Assembly: GCA_902557235.1 (NCBI GenBank)
Contig: CACDZR010000005.1
Span: 16,613-80,612 of the forward strand
DNA: 64,000 nt
Direction of reading: 5' to 3'
Source of the DNA: an uncultured Pelagibacteraceae bacterium
GTDB taxonomy: Bacteria; Pseudomonadota; Alphaproteobacteria; Pelagibacterales; Pelagibacteraceae
Shown here one piece after another: positions 27,210 to 35,708 of the stretch (the stretch's first letter is position 1; every line of letters begins with the position of its first letter). Position numbers and translations under genes: made by a program. The notes beneath the pieces were generated by a model, which had not been told where the DNA came from, searched no databases, and worked only from the letters and a program-made list of their open reading frames with translations.

Positions 27210-27437
27210 ATGGAATTAGAAGCAGCAAAAATGATCGGAGCAGGTTTGGCGGCGATTGCCCTAGCTGGTGCCGGTGTTGGTATAGGTATTATTTTTGGTA
27301 ATTACCTTTCAGGTGCGATGAGAAACCCATCTGCAGCTCAAAAACAATTTCCTAATTTGCTTTTAGGGTTTGCCCTTGCAGAAGCAACTGGATTGTTTGG
27401 ATTGGTAGTAGCGTTAATCATTCTTTTTGCATTTTAA
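27210..27437 (+). CDS. atpE: ATP synthase F0 subunit c
   Basis: A 75-residue two-helix proteolipid. The glycine-rich first helix GAGVGIGIIFG, the polar loop RNPSA, and the proton-binding carboxylate in LGFALAEATGLFGLV (about residue 57-58) are seen. Several copies make the rotor ring. The ion-site residues read as a proton-type c subunit rather than a sodium type, since the extra polar Na+ ligands are not evident. Confidence 0.96.
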   Translation: MELEAAKMIGAGLAAIALAGAGVGIGIIFGNYLSGAMRNPSAAQKQFPNLLLGFALAEATGLFGLVVALIILFAF

Positions 27438-27441
27438 ATAA

Positions 27442-28032
27442 ATGATTAAAAAAATATTTTTTCAGCTAGTATTTTTTAATCTCTTTTTTTTAAAAGAGGT
27501 TTTTGCAGCTGAAAGCGGAGGTATGCCTCAATTAAATCCAGAATTTTGGATTTCACAAATTTTTTGGCTAACACTTACTTTTGGTATTTTGTATGTAGTA
27601 TTATCTAAACTAATACTACCAAAGATAAGTGCTAATCTTGAATTAAGAAAATCACAGATACAAGAAAATATTGAGGCAGCAGAAAAGCAGAGAGAAAGTA
27701 GCGAGGCTAAGCTTAAAGAGTACGACGATATTATTTCTAAAAGCAAATTAGAGGCAAATAATATTTTTAAAGAAGCTAGGGAAAATGTACTGAAAGAAAT
27801 AAATACCAAAAAAGAAACATTGGATAAACAGATTGATGAGGAAGTCAAAAAAGTAGAGCAAGAGATTAATTTACTGAAAAAAGGTGCATCAGAAAAAATT
27901 AATAAAATTGCAATTGAAACTACTTCAGAGTTACTAGTGAAATTAATTGGTACTGAAGTTAATAACAGTAGTATTTCTGCAATCGTTGATGATTTATCAA
28001 AAAGAAATGGGAATAAATATTATGGCAATTGA
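27442..28032 (+). CDS. atpG: ATP synthase F0 subunit b' (second b-type subunit)
   Basis: A 196-residue stator subunit. An N-terminal hydrophobic stretch is followed by the membrane helix FWLTLTFGILYVVLSKLILPKI (about 37-58) and a long coiled coil to the C-terminus. Alphaproteobacteria and phototrophs carry paired b and b' genes; this first copy, longer and with a leader-like N-terminus, matches b'. It overlaps the b gene by 11 bases. Confidence 0.88.
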   Translation: MIKKIFFQLVFFNLFFLKEVFAAESGGMPQLNPEFWISQIFWLTLTFGILYVVLSKLILPKISANLELRKSQIQENIEAAEKQRESSEAKLKEYDDIISKSKLEANNIFKEARENVLKEINTKKETLDKQIDEEVKKVEQEINLLKKGASEKINKIAIETTSELLVKLIGTEVNNSSISAIVDDLSKRNGNKYYGN

Positions 28033-28519
28033 TGCAACATTTTGGGTAGCTGTATCTTTTATCATTTTCTTTGGAGGTTTAATCTATCTTAAGGTTCCAC
28101 AAAAAATAAATGAAATATTAAATAAATTGATCTCTGATATCAAAAATGAGATTGATGAAAGCGAAAAACTTAGAACCGAGGCTAAAACTTTATTAGATAA
28201 TGCACAAAAAAAACTTGATACTGCACAATCCGTAAGTAAAGAAATATTAACACAAGCAAAAAAAGATAGTGATAATCTTATTATTGAGTTAAATGAAAAA
28301 TTTCATAAATCTTCAGAAATTAAAAAAAATTCAACAGAAAATAAGATTAATCAAATGAAAGATGCGGCAATAAAAGAAATAAAAGATGCCTCAATTAAAG
28401 TTGCGGTAGACTCAGTAAAAAAAATAATTACAACATCAGTTGATAAGTCCAAGCTTGATAACTTGTTTCAAAAAGATTTAGATGAAGCAAAAGAAGAGTT
28501 AAAAAAAATCAACTCATAA
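28022..28519 (+). CDS. atpF: ATP synthase F0 subunit b
   Basis: A 165-residue stator protein with a membrane helix near the N-terminus (ATFWVAVSFIIFFGGLIYL) and a long charged coiled coil. I choose ATG 28022 (MAIDATFWVAV), matching other b subunits; the ORF track start is 25 codons earlier inside b'. F1 genes are not in the window, in keeping with the split F0/F1 operons of Alphaproteobacteria. Confidence 0.92.
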   Translation: MAIDATFWVAVSFIIFFGGLIYLKVPQKINEILNKLISDIKNEIDESEKLRTEAKTLLDNAQKKLDTAQSVSKEILTQAKKDSDNLIIELNEKFHKSSEIKKNSTENKINQMKDAAIKEIKDASIKVAVDSVKKIITTSVDKSKLDNLFQKDLDEAKEELKKINS

Positions 28520-28523
28520 TACT

Positions 28524-28551
28524 CTTACAATTTTTCAAAAAAGACTATAAA
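28524..28551 (+). promoter_or_regulatory. Candidate promoter for the crt-blh operon
   Basis: CTTACA (28524-28529) and TATAAA (28546-28551) are 16 bases apart in the 40-base gap before crtI. Transcription would begin at or within two bases of the crtI ATG, implying a leaderless message. Weak matches in AT-rich DNA; read-through from atpF is the alternative. Confidence 0.3.
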
Positions 28552-28559
28552 TTATAAAT

Positions 28560-30020
28560 ATGAATTCCGTTGTCATAGGTTCAGGATTTGGAGGAATAGC
28601 TGCAGCTTTACGCCTTAAAGCTAAAGGTCATAAAGTAACTTTAATAGAAAAACATAAGGATCTTGGAGGTAGAGCAAGAGTATTTAAAAAAAATGGCTTC
28701 ATTTATGATGGTGGACCCACAGTAATAACTGCTCCGTATTTGATAAATGAATTATTCGAATTATTTCAAAAAGACCCCAAAAATTATATAAAACTCACTA
28801 ACCTAAAAGTTTGGTATCAATTTATTTTCGAGGATAAGTCAAAATTTAATTACTCTGGGGATGAGTTGGAAATGAAAAAACAGATAAAAGAGATAAATGA
28901 AAAAGATGTTGAGGGTTATGAAAAATTAGTAAATTTTACAAAAAAAATTTTTGACAAAGGTTTTACGGAGCTTGCTGATGTACCCTTTGATAAACCTTTT
29001 GTAATGATTCAACAATTGCCAGCATTACTTAAACTAAAAAGTTACAAATCTGTTTATGCTTTAGTCTCATCATATATAGAAAATGAGAAATTGAGAAGAA
29101 TGTTAAGTATGCATCCATTATTAGTTGGAGGGAATCCTTTTTCTACAACCTCAATATATGGATTAATTTTATATTTAGAAAAAAAATGGGGTATTCATTA
29201 CTCAATGGGTGGAACAGGAAATATTATCAAAGGTTTTGAAAAATTGATGAATGAAGTTGGGGTTGAAATAATTAAAGGTCACGAAGTTACCAAAATCATT
29301 TCAAATAAAAATAAAATCACTGGTGTCCAATTAGATGATCAAACAATAATACAATCCAACAACGTAATTTGTAATGCTGATCCTCCTGCTGTTTACGAGA
29401 AAATGTTAAATGGGAATATGAGTAATTCATTTCTTTTTAAATGGAAAAAAAACAGAATGGAGTATTCAATGGGTTTATTTGTTTATTACTTTGGTACAAA
29501 AAAAAAATACGAAAATGTTGAGCATCATACAATTAAATTTGGAAATAAATATAAAGAACATCTAGATGATATTTTCAATAATAAAAAATTGAATGACGAT
29601 ATTAGTTATTATCTTCACAGACCATCTGCAACTGATAAAACTATGGCACCTGAGGGTAATGATTGCTTTTATGTTTTGGTCCCAGTGCCAAATAATCAAT
29701 CAAAAATTGACTGGTCTGTTGAGGGAGAAAAAATGAAAAATTTAGTTATCGATAAAATGCAAAAAGATTTAATGCCAAATCTTAAGGATAATATTGTAGA
29801 AGATTTTTATTTAACCCCTGATTATTTTGAAAAAGATTTAAATACAAAATATGGTTCGGGCTTTTCGATCCAACCAAAATTTTCACAGTCTGCATATTTT
29901 AGATTCCATAATAAATCTGAGATATACAAAGGACTTTATTTTGTTGGTGCAGGAACCCATCCTGGAGCAGGTGTGCCTGGAGTGCTTTCATCAGCTAAGG
30001 TGTTAGAAAAAATTTTATAA
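28560..30020 (+). CDS. crtI: Phytoene desaturase
   Basis: A 486-residue FAD enzyme that converts phytoene to lycopene. SVVIGSGFGGIAAALRLKAKGHKVTLIEK at the N-terminus is the dinucleotide fold, followed by GGRARVF and GPTVITAP; the C-terminal GLYFVGAGTHPGAGVPGVLSSAK is the CrtI signature. It is the first gene of crtI-crtB-crtY-blh and overlaps crtB by one base. Confidence 0.95.
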   Translation: MNSVVIGSGFGGIAAALRLKAKGHKVTLIEKHKDLGGRARVFKKNGFIYDGGPTVITAPYLINELFELFQKDPKNYIKLTNLKVWYQFIFEDKSKFNYSGDELEMKKQIKEINEKDVEGYEKLVNFTKKIFDKGFTELADVPFDKPFVMIQQLPALLKLKSYKSVYALVSSYIENEKLRRMLSMHPLLVGGNPFSTTSIYGLILYLEKKWGIHYSMGGTGNIIKGFEKLMNEVGVEIIKGHEVTKIISNKNKITGVQLDDQTIIQSNNVICNADPPAVYEKMLNGNMSNSFLFKWKKNRMEYSMGLFVYYFGTKKKYENVEHHTIKFGNKYKEHLDDIFNNKKLNDDISYYLHRPSATDKTMAPEGNDCFYVLVPVPNNQSKIDWSVEGEKMKNLVIDKMQKDLMPNLKDNIVEDFYLTPDYFEKDLNTKYGSGFSIQPKFSQSAYFRFHNKSEIYKGLYFVGAGTHPGAGVPGVLSSAKVLEKIL

Positions 30021-30871
30021 TGTCTGATAAAAATTACTTATCAGTTTATGCTAAATCTTTTAATTGGGCAGGTTTTTTTTTACCCAAAAAAACATATAAA
30101 AAATGTTCTGCATTGTATGATTTTTGTAGAGTTGCTGACAATATTGCAGATGATGAAGAAAAATTAGAAGTTAAAGAAATTAAATTCAAACAATTCAAAA
30201 AAGATTTTGTTCAGAAAAATTTTGATAATCCAATTATTAAAAATATGTGGGATCTTATTGATGAATTTAAAATTTCAGTAAAAATTATCGAAGATTTATT
30301 AGATGGTATAAGTTCAGATATCAAAGATAAGGTAATATTAAATTCAAAAAAAGACCTTTTAGTTTATTCTTACAGAGTTGCTGGGACTGTTGGCTTAATG
30401 ATGGCAAAAATTTTAAAAGTTAATAAAATAAGCTCACTCAAGTCAGCTATTGATCTCGGTATTGCAATGCAACTTACAAATATATCAAGAGATGTAATTG
30501 AAGACTCAAAAATAAACAGATTTTATATAGATAAAAATTTCGAAGAAATTTCATCAACTATAAATCTAGCGGATACTTTTTATGAGAATTCCTTTTATTC
30601 TATAAAAGACATTCCAATAAGTTTTAGATTTTCAATTTTAGTCGCTAGAAGGATCTACCGAAAAATAGGCTATAATATTCTCAATAAAAAAACATTTGAA
30701 AACTATAAAAATTCTGGAAAAATTTACGTATCCAATATTGAAAAATGTGTTGAGACAATTTTTGCAATTTTTGATCTTATAAAGTTATCTTTAACCAGTA
30801 TTAAGGAAAATCAGATTAAACATGATCATTTTTTAATTAATGAGGAAATAAATTTAGATGAAAGAATTTGA
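30020..30871 (+). CDS. crtB: Phytoene synthase
   Basis: A 283-residue head-to-head prenyl synthase joining two geranylgeranyl diphosphates. The two aspartate-rich motifs are YDFCRVADNIADDE (near 31-44) and LTNISRDVIEDSKINRFYI (near 152-170). The GGPP synthase (crtE) that supplies its substrate is not in the window. It overlaps crtY by 14 bases. Confidence 0.94.
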   Translation: MSDKNYLSVYAKSFNWAGFFLPKKTYKKCSALYDFCRVADNIADDEEKLEVKEIKFKQFKKDFVQKNFDNPIIKNMWDLIDEFKISVKIIEDLLDGISSDIKDKVILNSKKDLLVYSYRVAGTVGLMMAKILKVNKISSLKSAIDLGIAMQLTNISRDVIEDSKINRFYIDKNFEEISSTINLADTFYENSFYSIKDIPISFRFSILVARRIYRKIGYNILNKKTFENYKNSGKIYVSNIEKCVETIFAIFDLIKLSLTSIKENQIKHDHFLINEEINLDERI

Positions 30872-31925
30872 CTATGTCATTATTGGTGGAGGTTGTGCTG
30901 GTTTATCTTTAGCATATGAATTAGAAATTCATGGAAAGCTTAAAGATAAAACTTTGGCAATCATAGAACCGAGAGAAGAATACAAAAAAGATAAAACTTG
31001 GTCTTTTTGGAAAGTAACATCTCATAACTTTGATGATTGTGTAAAAAAAAAGTGGGAAAATTTTTCAATTAATATTCCAAATAAAACTAACTATTTACAA
31101 TGTAAAAATTCTCCATATCAAAGTATTGATAGTGGCTTATTCTATGAAAAAATTAATAACAAACTAAATGAAAACAAAAATATTTCCTTCTTCAAAGAAA
31201 TTAGTCAAATTAATATAAAAGATTCTTTTGTTTTTAATAGTGTACCATTTATTAAAAAAAATCATCGAAACCTTTGGCAACATTTCTGTGGGGTAGAAAT
31301 TGAGACTAAAAGTAATTTTTTTGATGATGAAATTTTTAATCTGATGGATTTTGATTGTGACCAGAGAGAAAGCGTACATTTTTTTTATACATTACCCTAC
31401 TCAAAAAATACTGCTTTAGTAGAAACAACTTGGTTATCTAAAATGAATGACAATTCTCAGAAGGATTATGACAAGCAAATAAAAGATTATATTGAAAATC
31501 ATTTAAATTTGAAAGATTACAAAATAATTTACAGAGAAGAGGGTGCAATACCATTATTTTATCCAATCGATAAGAATGAAAAAAATAAAATAAATATTGG
31601 TACTGCTGGTGGTATGACTAGATTAAGCACGGGTTATACTTTTTTAAATATTCAAGATCACAGTAAATATATTAGAGAGAATATTGAAAATATTTCTAGA
31701 GTTAAAAAATATAAAATAAGTGGCAAATATCAATTTTTAGATGAAATATTTTTGAGAGTTCTTGAAAAACATCCAGAAAAAATGTCTGATATATTCTTTA
31801 AAATGTTTAAGGCTTCACCAAAGACTGTTATAAAATTTTTATCTAATAAAAGCAATTTTTTCGAGGATTTGTCTATTATTTCAAGAATGCCTAAATTGAC
31901 ATTTATCAAAGCATTGTTTTATTAG
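30858..31925 (+). CDS. crtY: Lycopene beta-cyclase
   Basis: A 355-residue CrtY-type flavoprotein cyclising lycopene to beta-carotene. DYVIIGGGCAGLSLAYEL at the N-terminus is the FAD-binding loop, DKTWSFW (near 47) is a CrtY hallmark, and NIGTAGGMTRLSTGYTF near 250 is the C-terminal conserved block. The product is the substrate of Blh, encoded 22 bases downstream. Confidence 0.92.
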   Translation: MKEFDYVIIGGGCAGLSLAYELEIHGKLKDKTLAIIEPREEYKKDKTWSFWKVTSHNFDDCVKKKWENFSINIPNKTNYLQCKNSPYQSIDSGLFYEKINNKLNENKNISFFKEISQINIKDSFVFNSVPFIKKNHRNLWQHFCGVEIETKSNFFDDEIFNLMDFDCDQRESVHFFYTLPYSKNTALVETTWLSKMNDNSQKDYDKQIKDYIENHLNLKDYKIIYREEGAIPLFYPIDKNEKNKINIGTAGGMTRLSTGYTFLNIQDHSKYIRENIENISRVKKYKISGKYQFLDEIFLRVLEKHPEKMSDIFFKMFKASPKTVIKFLSNKSNFFEDLSIISRMPKLTFIKALFY

Positions 31926-31947
31926 TAAATTAAAAAATAAATAATAA

Positions 31948-32871
31948 ATGAAAAAAATAAATTTCAATCATTCTTTCATTTTTTTTTTACTTTGTAATAT
32001 TTTTTCATTGATAGCTTTTAAGATTAATACTTTCACCATTTCACCATTTATTTGTTTGTTATTAATTTTAAGTATCGGTATATCTCATGGATCACTTGAC
32101 AATTTTAAAGGAAGAAAACTTTTTCAAATTTTAAAAATTGATAATTTTTCTATTTTTTACTTTGCATACATTTTAATAGCTCTAATAGTTATATTTTTAT
32201 GGATATTGATACCATATGTTTCTTTGATTATATTTTTAATGGTAGCTTCATATCATTTTGGAAAAGAAGACACTCAATTTTTAATAATTGAAAACTCTTA
32301 TTACAATCAATTTTTATTTTTCTTAAAAGGTTCTTTAATAGTTTTTGCACCAATGTATTTCCATTTTGATGAAACGATATCAATATTCAGATTGCTTTTA
32401 ATTGAAAATGAAACTTTCTATAAATTTTTAGATTTAATAGAATCTAACAGAGTATTGCTATATTGTGTTATTCTCTCAACTTTAGCTAACATTCTACTAT
32501 TTACAAAAAATTTTGAGCTAAAGAAATTCACAATATTTTTAGATTATTTTTCAATTCTAATAATAAACTATTATTTTTCACCGTTAGTAGCTTTTACAAT
32601 TTATTTTTGTTTTTTGCATTCTATAAGACACAGCATCTCATTAATGTCTGAATTAGATGAGAATAATCTTGGTAATGGATTTAAAATATTTATAAAAAAA
32701 GCTTTGCCTCTGACATTCATTACTGCTATTTTTTGTGTAATTGGACTTTATTTGCTAAATAATACTTACAATTTTGATAGTTCAATTCTTAAAATCATAT
32801 TTATAGGTTTGGCGTCTTTGACCTTTCCACATATATTGCTTGAGTATCTGATTGAAAAAAATGAAAAATAA
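31948..32871 (+). CDS. blh: Beta-carotene 15,15'-dioxygenase (Brp/Blh family)
   Basis: A 307-residue membrane protein with about eight hydrophobic helices. The conserved histidines lie in LSIGISHGSLDNFKG (near 50), ASYHFGKEDTQF (near 103), YFCFLHSIRHS (near 215) and LTFPHILLEYL (near 295), the non-haem iron ligands of Blh. It splits beta-carotene into two retinals, the chromophore of proteorhodopsin. No rhodopsin gene is in the window. It overlaps ispH by 11 bases. Confidence 0.9.
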   Translation: MKKINFNHSFIFFLLCNIFSLIAFKINTFTISPFICLLLILSIGISHGSLDNFKGRKLFQILKIDNFSIFYFAYILIALIVIFLWILIPYVSLIIFLMVASYHFGKEDTQFLIIENSYYNQFLFFLKGSLIVFAPMYFHFDETISIFRLLLIENETFYKFLDLIESNRVLLYCVILSTLANILLFTKNFELKKFTIFLDYFSILIINYYFSPLVAFTIYFCFLHSIRHSISLMSELDENNLGNGFKIFIKKALPLTFITAIFCVIGLYLLNNTYNFDSSILKIIFIGLASLTFPHILLEYLIEKNEK

Positions 32872-33805
32872 ACCCTTAAAGATATTGCTTTCTGCACCCA
32901 GAGGCTTTTGCGCAGGTGTTGAAAGAGCTATAGAAATTGTAGAAAAATCAATTAAAAAATATGGCGCTCCAGTTTATGTTCGTCATGAAATTGTTCATAA
33001 TAAATATGTAGTTGATGATTTAAAAAACAAAGGTGCAATCTTTGTTGAGGAACTCGAAGAAATAGCAGATAGATCAAGACCAGTTATTTTTTCAGCTCAT
33101 GGTGTCCCCAAAAAAATACCTGAGGATGCTAAAAACTATAATATGACTTATATAGATGCTACGTGTCCATTAGTATCTAAGGTACATAGAGAAGCTGAAA
33201 ATTTACATAAAGCTGGCTATCATTTGATTTTGATAGGACATGAAAATCACCCTGAAGTAATTGGCACTATGGGCCAGTTGCCTAAAGGCTCAATCGATCT
33301 TGTTCAAAATGAAGATGAGGCAAAAAAATATAAACCTCAAAGTAACAAAAAAATTTCATATGTAACTCAAACGACGTTATCAGTAGACGATACAAAAGAT
33401 ATAATTCAGATATTAAGAGATAGATTTCCTAATATAAAAGAACCACTGAAAGAAGATATTTGTTACGCTACAACAAATAGACAAATGGCTGTCAAAAATA
33501 TTGCAAAAAAATGTGATTTATTCTTTGTGATTGGCAGTAGAAATTCATCTAATTCAGTTAGATTAGTTGAAGTTGCAAAAAAATCCGGCTGTCCAAATTC
33601 ACAATTAATTCATTCTAAAAGTGAAATACCATTCGATTTAATTCAAAATTCAAATACAATTGGTATTTCCTCTGGGGCCTCAGCACCTGAAATTTTAGTA
33701 AATAATTTTATAAATGAGCTAAAAAATAAATTTACAGTCAGTATAGATGAAGTAGAAATAATTAAGGAAAACGTTGTTTTTAAAGCACCGAAAAAATTAA
33801 ACTAA
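32861..33805 (+). CDS. ispH: 4-hydroxy-3-methylbut-2-enyl diphosphate reductase
   Basis: A 314-residue iron-sulfur enzyme that performs the last step of the MEP pathway, giving IPP and DMAPP. Cluster cysteines are in SAPRGFCAGVERAIE, DATCPLVSKVH and DICYATTNRQ; the substrate-site histidines HEIVHN and GHENHPEVIGTMGQ are present. Start at ATG 32861 (MKNKPLKILL), not the TTG at 32852. The overlap with blh couples precursor supply to the retinal branch. ispH-thrB-rnhA is a known alphaproteobacterial order. Confidence 0.96.
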   Translation: MKNKPLKILLSAPRGFCAGVERAIEIVEKSIKKYGAPVYVRHEIVHNKYVVDDLKNKGAIFVEELEEIADRSRPVIFSAHGVPKKIPEDAKNYNMTYIDATCPLVSKVHREAENLHKAGYHLILIGHENHPEVIGTMGQLPKGSIDLVQNEDEAKKYKPQSNKKISYVTQTTLSVDDTKDIIQILRDRFPNIKEPLKEDICYATTNRQMAVKNIAKKCDLFFVIGSRNSSNSVRLVEVAKKSGCPNSQLIHSKSEIPFDLIQNSNTIGISSGASAPEILVNNFINELKNKFTVSIDEVEIIKENVVFKAPKKLN

Positions 33806-33806
33806 A

Positions 33807-34772
33807 ATGGCTGTTTATACGAAAATAAGTAAAAAAGATATTTCTTATATTAATAGAAAATTTGATATAGAAAAAATTTTAGAATTTAAAGGTATAAAAC
33901 AAGGAATTGAAAATACAAACTATTTACTAAAATCAAAGAATAAAAAATTTATACTGACAATTTTTGAAAAAAGAGTCGCTAAAAAAGAATTGCCTTTTTT
34001 TATGAATTTGATGGATAAATTAAACAAATCAAAAATAAATTGCCCAAAACCACAAACAAAAAAAGATGGTGGGTATTTAATTAATTTAAAAAATAAAGCA
34101 GCATGTATAGTTTCATTTCTTAAAGGAAAAGATAAAAAATCACTTAATTTTAAGAACTGTTATGACATTGGTAAAATGATTGCTGAAATGCACCAATCTA
34201 CAAAAAAAATTAATCTTACTAGAAAAAACTCTATGGGCGTCAGAAGTCTAAATCCATTGCTGAAAAGTATAAGATTTAAGTCAAAAAAATTTACTAATGT
34301 AGAAAAATTTTTAAAAAATAATTTTAAAGATATAAAAACAAAATGGCCTAAAAATTTACCAAGTGGAGTGATCCATGGAGATTTATTTATCGACAATATC
34401 TTTTTTAAAAATAACAGATTATCAGGAATAATTGATTTTTATTTCGCAGCTAATGACTATTTTATGTATGAAATTGCGATTTGTATTAATGCACTATGTT
34501 TTGATAAAAAAGGATCTAAGTTCGTAATGAATAAAAATAAAGTCAAAAATTTAATAAAGGGTTACGAAAAAATTAGAAAAATCTCAGATAAAGAAAAAAA
34601 ATCATTAAATATTTTGTGTCGGGGTGCTGCAATTAGATATTTTATGACTAGACTTTATGACTATTCAAACACTCCAAAGACAGCATTAATTAAAATAAAA
34701 GATCCAAGAGAATATTATCAAAAGCTTGTAATACATAATAATTTAAGAACATATAAAGATTATTTGAATTAA
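33807..34772 (+). CDS. thrB: Homoserine kinase (ThrB2, choline-kinase fold)
   Basis: A 321-residue kinase of the APH/choline-kinase fold, unlike the GHMP-type ThrB of enterobacteria. GIKQGIENTNYLL near 29-41 and the catalytic loop GVIHGDLFIDNIFF (near 190) with IIDFYFAAND are seen. It phosphorylates homoserine for threonine synthesis; thrC for the next step is at 35.7-37 kb. The stop overlaps the rnhA start by one base. Confidence 0.92.
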   Translation: MAVYTKISKKDISYINRKFDIEKILEFKGIKQGIENTNYLLKSKNKKFILTIFEKRVAKKELPFFMNLMDKLNKSKINCPKPQTKKDGGYLINLKNKAACIVSFLKGKDKKSLNFKNCYDIGKMIAEMHQSTKKINLTRKNSMGVRSLNPLLKSIRFKSKKFTNVEKFLKNNFKDIKTKWPKNLPSGVIHGDLFIDNIFFKNNRLSGIIDFYFAANDYFMYEIAICINALCFDKKGSKFVMNKNKVKNLIKGYEKIRKISDKEKKSLNILCRGAAIRYFMTRLYDYSNTPKTALIKIKDPREYYQKLVIHNNLRTYKDYLN

Positions 34773-35194
34773 TGATTAAAATATACACCGATGGTTCATG
34801 TATTGGCAATCCAGGTCAAGGTGGCTGGGCAGCCATAATATTAGATGATGAAAAAAAAATTGAAATTAAAGGGAGTAAAAAGAATACTACAAATAATCAG
34901 ATGGAATTATTAGCGCCTATAGAAGCTCTTAAAAAGCTTCCAAAAGGAAGCAAAGTTCAAATTTTTACAGACTCTAAATACGTAAAATCTGGAATAACAG
35001 AATGGATATATAATTGGAAAAAAAATGGATGGAAAACTGCAAACAAAAAAGAAGTGAGTAACAAAGATCTTTGGACAGAATTAGATCTCCTTAATAATGA
35101 ATTTGAAATAAGTTGGAATTGGGTAAAAGCCCATTCAACTGATGAATTAAATAATGAAGTAGATTTACTTGCAAGATCAGCCGCTAATAATTAA
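34772..35194 (+). CDS. rnhA: Ribonuclease HI
   Basis: A 140-residue RNase H1. The catalytic acidic residues are in IYTDGSCIGNPGQGGWA (D7 in TDGS), NQMELLAPIEAL and FTDSKYV, and the last in ELNNEVDLLARSAA. It cuts RNA in RNA-DNA hybrids. The handle region VKAHSTDE departs from the usual VKGHAGHPEN. It is convergent with the peroxiredoxin, 25 bases apart with no clear terminator. Confidence 0.94.
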   Translation: MIKIYTDGSCIGNPGQGGWAAIILDDEKKIEIKGSKKNTTNNQMELLAPIEALKKLPKGSKVQIFTDSKYVKSGITEWIYNWKKNGWKTANKKEVSNKDLWTELDLLNNEFEISWNWVKAHSTDELNNEVDLLARSAANN

Positions 35195-35219
35195 AGCTCA
35201 CGCTCGGAAAACGCATTGC

Positions 35220-35708
35220 TTAAAGTAAATTATTTAATAAATTTTCTGCAGAGGTTAAACCACACTCTTTAGTTTCTTTTTCTTCATGAATATTAGCAAC
35301 TGTGAAATTTTCAATTACCATTAAATAACGATTTGATCTAATTCCCATTCCTTTTGCATTTCGATCAACTTCTGCACCAATTGCTTTTGTAAACGACAAA
35401 TAAGGATCAGATAACATTTTTATTTTATCTCCTGTGTTATTTAACTCCCCCCAACCATTCATTACATAAGGATCATTTACTGATAAACAAAATATATTTT
35501 CTATTCCTTTTGCTTTGATTTTATCTGCATTTGCTACAAAACCTGGTAGGTGAAGTTTTGAGCAAGTTGATGTAAAAGCCCCGGGCAAACCAAACAAAAC
35601 AGTTTTACCATTTCCAATAATTTCTCTTAATTTATTTTTTTGAGGTTCTCCGTCAATAAGTTGAAAAATCTCTGTGTCTGGTAGTTGGTCTTTTATTTTA
35701 ATTTTCAT
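35220..35708 (-). CDS. Peroxiredoxin (Prx5 type)
   Basis: A 162-residue thiol peroxidase. The peroxidatic cysteine lies in LPGAFTSTCSKLHLPGF (near residue 49), the Prx5 version of the PxxxTxxC motif. It reduces hydrogen peroxide and organic peroxides; the reductant is unknown. The start overlaps the thrC stop as ATGA, making it the distal gene of the oxidase-thrC run, where protection from respiratory peroxide would make sense. Confidence 0.93.
   Translation of the reverse strand: MKIKIKDQLPDTEIFQLIDGEPQKNKLREIIGNGKTVLFGLPGAFTSTCSKLHLPGFVANADKIKAKGIENIFCLSVNDPYVMNGWGELNNTGDKIKMLSDPYLSFTKAIGAEVDRNAKGMGIRSNRYLMVIENFTVANIHEEKETKECGLTSAENLLNNLL

Noticed and set aside
27528-27848. 106-residue minus-strand ORF within the b' subunit gene
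   Set aside because: Ser/Leu/Phe-rich reverse of a coiled-coil coding region.
28520-32900. Proteorhodopsin gene next to the retinal pathway
   Set aside because: No seven-helix protein with the retinal-lysine motif is encoded here; Blh is a multi-helix protein but has dioxygenase histidines.
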